9,742 nt of DNA from JBLHKE01 sp047619485 (GTDB lineage: Bacteria > Verrucomicrobiota > Verrucomicrobiia > Verrucomicrobiales > DEV007), in the NCBI GenBank assembly GCA_047619485.1, contig JBLHKE010000267.1:1-9742 (forward strand). Direction: 5' to 3'. Position 1 is the first letter of the stretch; every line of letters starts with the position of its first letter. A program made the position numbers and the translations under genes. Below are positions 7,112 through 9,742 of this stretch, one piece after another. Under the pieces are notes generated by a model. That model did no database searches. It was not told the DNA's origin and saw nothing but the letters and a program-made list of their open reading frames with translations.

Positions 7112-8563
7112 ATGCGTCTACTAATCACCGCCCTCTTCGCCCTGGTGCACGTCCACGCCTCCGCGGCGAGTGACAAGCCTAACATTCTCTTCATCTACAT
7201 CGACGACCTCGGCTGGAAGGATGTCGGGTTCATGGGCAGTGATTTCTACGAAACCCCGCATCTCGACAAATTGGCGGCATCCGGGATGATCTTCACCGAC
7301 GCCTACGCCGGCGCGGCGAATTGTGCTCCATCCCGCGCTTGCCTACTGTCTGGCCAATACAGCCCGCGTCACGAGATTTACAATGTCGGCACCGGGGCGC
7401 GTGGGAAGTCGCAGCACCGGCGACTGAAACACATCTCTGGCACGGATACTTTGCGCAAGGAGATCAAAACTTGGGCGCAGTGCGCGCAGGAAGCTGGTTA
7501 CGTGACCGCCACGATGGGCAAGTGGCACCTGAGCGATGATCCGCTGCCCTATGGTTTCGATGTCAACATTGGCGGCACCCATTCTGGTGGACCGCCACGT
7601 GGTTACTTCCCGCCGCATGGCAAGGTTCCAGGCTTGGGTGAGACACCGGCAGGGGAATACGTCACCGACCGCTTGAGCGCAGAGGCGGCGGAGTTCATCA
7701 CCGTGAACAAAGCGAAGCCGTGGCTGCTATACCTAACCCATTTCGCCGTACACACGCCGCTGCAAGCGAAGCAGGAGGATGTGAAACGTTACGAGGCGAA
7801 GGCTCCCGGTAAAATCCACAACCACACCGTGATGGCGGGGATGATCAAGAGCGTCGACGATGGGATCGGCAAACTGGTGGCAACGTTGGATTCGCTCGGA
7901 CTGAAAGACAACACTGCGATCATCTTCTACTCAGACAATGGCGGCTACGGCCCAGCCACGTCGATGGCACCACTGAAAGGATACAAGGGAACCTACTACG
8001 AAGGGGGAATCCGAGTTCCGTTCTGTGTGAACTGGCCGGCCGTGGTCAAAGCTGGAACCCGCTGCGCAGTGCCGATCGCTGCTGTGGACATCCTACCGAG
8101 CTTCTGTGAGATGACCGGCGCTCAACTGCCGAAGGATCAACCGGTCGACGGTATGAGCATCCTACCTCTTCTAAAAGGCGGCACCCTAGCTGAGCGCTCG
8201 ATCTTCTGGCACTTTCCGGCCTATCTGCAGAGCTACCAGCGCGCCGATGAACAGCGTGATCCACTTTTCCGCTCACGCCCATGCAGCATCATCCGCGATG
8301 GCGACTGGAAACTGCACGAGTACTTTGAAGACGGCGCACTCGAACTCTACAACCTCAAGTCGGATCTGAGCGAGAAGACCAATCTCGCCGATGCGAATCC
8401 TGAGAAGCGAAACGAACTACACGACAAACTCAAGTCATGGCGCAAGGCGACTCGGGCGCCAGTACCGAGTGAGAAGAACCCCGACTTCGATGCTGCGGTC
8501 GAGCGCGAAGCGATCGAGGCCGCGGGCTCGAAGAAGAAGAAAAAGCGCAAGCGCGCGGCTTAG
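7112..8563 (+). CDS. secreted type I (formylglycine) sulfatase
   Basis: A 483-aa exported hydrolase of the alkaline phosphatase superfamily, predicted to remove sulfate esters from a carbohydrate or other organic sulfate in the periplasm. The signal peptide ends near ASA at 16-18. Catalytic features are intact: metal-binding Asp31-Asp32 (YIDDLGW), CAPSRACLLSG at 71-81 in which Cys71 would be converted to formylglycine, GKWHL at 136-140 with Lys and His of the active site, and SDNGGYG at 274-280 with the second metal site. Family C-terminal elements include EGGIRVP, SIIRDGDWKL and ELYNLKSDLSEKTNLA. The maturation enzyme is not in this window. The C-terminus is a Lys/Arg run (SKKKKKRKRAA) like that seen on many PVC-group sulfatases. 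I chose the ATG at 7112 because it starts the signal peptide and has GGAAG about 8 nt upstream; the TTG at 7073 would add an unrelated N-terminus. The stop codon lies inside the target duplication of the adjacent MITE-like element. The substrate is unknown. Confidence 0.93.
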   Translation: MRLLITALFALVHVHASAASDKPNILFIYIDDLGWKDVGFMGSDFYETPHLDKLAASGMIFTDAYAGAANCAPSRACLLSGQYSPRHEIYNVGTGARGKSQHRRLKHISGTDTLRKEIKTWAQCAQEAGYVTATMGKWHLSDDPLPYGFDVNIGGTHSGGPPRGYFPPHGKVPGLGETPAGEYVTDRLSAEAAEFITVNKAKPWLLYLTHFAVHTPLQAKQEDVKRYEAKAPGKIHNHTVMAGMIKSVDDGIGKLVATLDSLGLKDNTAIIFYSDNGGYGPATSMAPLKGYKGTYYEGGIRVPFCVNWPAVVKAGTRCAVPIAAVDILPSFCEMTGAQLPKDQPVDGMSILPLLKGGTLAERSIFWHFPAYLQSYQRADEQRDPLFRSRPCSIIRDGDWKLHEYFEDGALELYNLKSDLSEKTNLADANPEKRNELHDKLKSWRKATRAPVPSEKNPDFDAAVEREAIEAAGSKKKKKRKRAA

Positions 8564-8589
8564 GGCTTGTCAGTAAATAACTCCTACAA
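8563..8589 (+). repeat. left terminal inverted repeat of the MITE-like element
   Basis: The arm begins GGGCTTGTCAGTAAATAA. It is the imperfect reverse complement of 8693-8719, with mismatches at four positions. Its first G is also the last base of the TTAG duplication. Confidence 0.75.
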
Positions 8590-8719
8590 TCTGCTGGTTA
8601 TTTTGGCCATCACCCGCGTTCGCTTCCAACTCAAATAGCCCGCTATAATCGCTGAAATCTGCCTTGGTGCTGGCTAAAATTCCTGCGCATCTTTGTATGA
8701 CTTATTTCCTGACAACCCC
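8564..8719. mobile_element. MITE-like non-autonomous element, about 156 bp
   Basis: The ends form imperfect inverted repeats: 8563-8589 pairs with 8693-8719 at 23 of 27 positions when compared base by base. A subterminal pair, 8600-8614 with 8666-8680, matches at 13 of 15. The element is flanked by a direct repeat TTAG (8560-8563 and 8720-8723), as expected for a transposition target duplication; a 3-bp TTA reading is possible if the first G belongs to the element. There is no coding capacity, and the interior is more AT-rich than the genes around it. Small size, terminal repeats and target duplication fit a MITE or an internally deleted insertion sequence that needs a transposase in trans. 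The YTAR-like target recalls some IS5-group elements, but I cannot assign a family. Removing the element and one TTAG leaves GGCTTAGCCACC, in which the sulfatase stop is unchanged. Confidence 0.72.
8693..8719 (-). repeat. right terminal inverted repeat of the MITE-like element
   Basis: Read on the opposite strand, the arm begins GGGGTTGTCAGGAAATAA and matches the left arm at 23 of 27 positions. It is followed directly by TTAG, the second copy of the target duplication. Confidence 0.75.
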
Positions 8720-8723
8720 TTAG

Positions 8724-8935
8724 CCACCGCCTGTCAGACGGAGCGGAGATCCTGTGGACTGCGGATGCCTGCAGTCCACGGAAGCTATACCGACGCGAAT
8801 CAAGTTTTGTGAAACATGGATTCCTATGCGGTGTCCTTGATCGAGACGCTCCAAGTTCATTGGTCTCAACACTTGCGTACGATAATCACAAATCGTAGTG
8901 CGCGGCAGTACACGCTTCGGGGCAACCGGAACCTC
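8724..8935. other. gene-free stretch between the MITE-like element and ispE
   Basis: This convergent intergenic region lies between the sulfatase (+) and ispE (-). I see no tRNA, no ORF with family features, and no Rho-independent terminator with a T-tract. It holds a strong hairpin at 8752-8781 and two weaker inverted repeats, at 8843-8867 (GAGAC with GTCTC, enclosing CCAA with TTGG) and 8878-8897 (TACGAT with ATCGTA, 8-nt loop). Confidence 0.6.
8752..8781 (+). repeat. strong hairpin (13-bp stem, 4-nt loop)
   Basis: GTGGACTGC (8754-8762) pairs perfectly with GCAGTCCAC (8771-8779). In + strand RNA the stem extends on both sides through G-U and G-C pairs to about 13 bp with loop AUGC. On the - strand the same extensions become A-C mismatches. 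No U-tract follows, so a classic terminator is unlikely. It could be a transcript 3'-end stabiliser, a Rho-assisted stop, or a dispersed REP-like palindrome; the sequence alone does not decide. Confidence 0.6.
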
Positions 8936-9742
8936 TCAATTCGACCCGATCTTCACCGCTTGGGTCCAGAAGGTTTCGCCAAATTCAGCGCGCGCCCGTC
9001 CGGCCAGCGCTTCTGATGGCGTCGCGTCTTTCAGGACGGCAAATACGGTCGCACCGGAGCCTGACATCAACGCGCCAGCAACCTCGTCTTGCTCCAGGAG
9101 CCATCGCTTGAGATCGCCGAGGACGACGTATTTCTCGAACACTGGCCGTTCCAGGTCGTTCACAAGCTTGCCGCACGGCAGTGTCTGAGCCGAGTAGGGG
9201 AGGGCGGGATTCTCGACTGAGTCTTTCCAACGGGAATACGCCCACGGCGTCGAGACGCCGAAGGGCGGTTTGATCAGGAGTAGATCGAGTGCGTGATCGA
9301 ACTCCACCGGTCTGATAATTTCGCCGCGTCCGCTCGCATCGCAGGTCTGGCCGAAGAGGAAAAATGGCACGTCCGACCCGATCTCGGCAGCGATCTGGAC
9401 GAGCTTGGAGATCGGGAGTTCCTTTTTCGTCGTCAGGTTGAGCAGTCGCAGCACCGCGGCTGCGTCGGAGCTTCCACCGCCCATCCCAGCACCGGAAGGG
9501 ATGCGTTTTTCGATCTGGATGTCTGCGTTGACTTCGTTGCCGGTGCTCGCCTCGAACGCGCGCACTGCTTTGATCGCCAGATTCTCCTCGCCGAGCGGCA
9601 ACTCTGGGTCGTCGCAGCGGAGGGTGACGCCCCCGGATTCGCGCAGCTCGATCTCGACGGTGTCGTACAGGGAAATTGGGCACATGCGCGTCTCGATCTC
9701 GTGAAAACCGTCCTTCCGGCGTCGGACGACACGCAGCGACAG
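8936..9742 (-). CDS. ispE: 4-diphosphocytidyl-2-C-methyl-D-erythritol kinase, 5' partial
   Basis: This kinase phosphorylates the 2-hydroxyl of CDP-methylerythritol with ATP (EC 2.7.1.148) in the MEP pathway to isoprenoid precursors. The frame is open to the right edge, giving 268 visible residues, so only roughly the first 10-15 are missing; these carry the PAKxN motif with its conserved Lys. The visible start reads RRKDGFHEIET, the usual substrate-binding beginning of IspE. The GHMP-kinase ATP loop PSGAGMGGGSSDAA is at visible residues 82-95, the catalytic Asp is residue 124 in GSDVPFFL, and the C-terminal glycine-rich motif SGSGATVFAVL is at 227-237. The ATG at 9685 is internal, not the start. 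The gene converges on the sulfatase gene, with the MITE-like element and hairpin between them. Confidence 0.95.
   Translation of the reverse strand: MSLRVVRRRKDGFHEIETRMCPISLYDTVEIELRESGGVTLRCDDPELPLGEENLAIKAVRAFEASTGNEVNADIQIEKRIPSGAGMGGGSSDAAAVLRLLNLTTKKELPISKLVQIAAEIGSDVPFFLFGQTCDASGRGEIIRPVEFDHALDLLLIKPPFGVSTPWAYSRWKDSVENPALPYSAQTLPCGKLVNDLERPVFEKYVVLGDLKRWLLEQDEVAGALMSGSGATVFAVLKDATPSEALAGRARAEFGETFWTQAVKIGSN

Noticed and set aside
8878..8897. TACGAT/ATCGTA inverted repeat as a terminator for ispE
   Set aside because: It has only six pairs with an 8-nt loop and no T-run on either strand; I kept it as a weak repeat within the gene-free stretch.
8816..9016. 66-aa open frame on the + strand near the 3' end of ispE
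   Set aside because: It has no ribosome binding site, overlaps ispE antisense, and no recognisable protein features.
8985..9683. 232-aa open frame on the - strand overlapping ispE
   Set aside because: It is a shifted frame of ispE, very Arg-rich, while the other frame carries all the GHMP-kinase motifs.
1..9742. CRISPR array, tRNA, rRNA or riboswitch
   Set aside because: I saw no regularly spaced direct repeats, no T-loop-like GGTTCRANNCC with cloverleaf context, and no recognisable riboswitch core on either strand.

Overview
This 9.7 kb window comes from a moderately GC-rich bacterium. The gene content suggests the Planctomycetes-Verrucomicrobia-Chlamydiae (PVC) group, most likely Verrucomicrobiota. 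Three things point there: a CxxCH protein built like the heme-binding domain described from Pirellula and Verrucomicrobium, a secreted type I sulfatase, and a metal-permease gene fused to a DtxR-type repressor in the same gene order as the chlamydial ytgABCD operon. The taxon is inferred from these traits; no ribosomal RNA or other marker is present.

Positions 2-4116 (+ strand) hold a tightly packed Mn/Zn/Fe-type ABC importer operon: a substrate-binding lipoprotein (5' end outside the window), an ATPase, a permease carrying a C-terminal winged-helix/DtxR domain, and a second permease. The genes are 4 bp apart or overlap by ATGA, so they are probably made as one coupled unit. The transporter appears to carry its own metal sensor on the same polypeptide as one permease half. 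This is the most interesting system in the window.

Positions 4113-5587 (- strand) hold a coupled pair: type I 3-dehydroquinate dehydratase (aroD) followed by a small secreted c-type cytochrome. The cytochrome gene converges on the importer operon, and both genes end inside the same CTAG. Positions 5666-8563 (+ strand, divergent from aroD) hold a polyprenyl-phosphate sugar transferase that starts surface polysaccharide synthesis, then a secreted FGly-type sulfatase 48 bp downstream.

Positions 8564-8935 contain no convincing gene, but a MITE-like element of about 156 bp sits directly after the sulfatase stop codon. It has imperfect terminal inverted repeats of about 27 bp and a TTAG target duplication that contains the stop codon itself. 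Beyond it is a strong 13-bp hairpin. The window ends inside ispE (- strand), an isoprenoid-pathway kinase whose first residues lie beyond the right edge.
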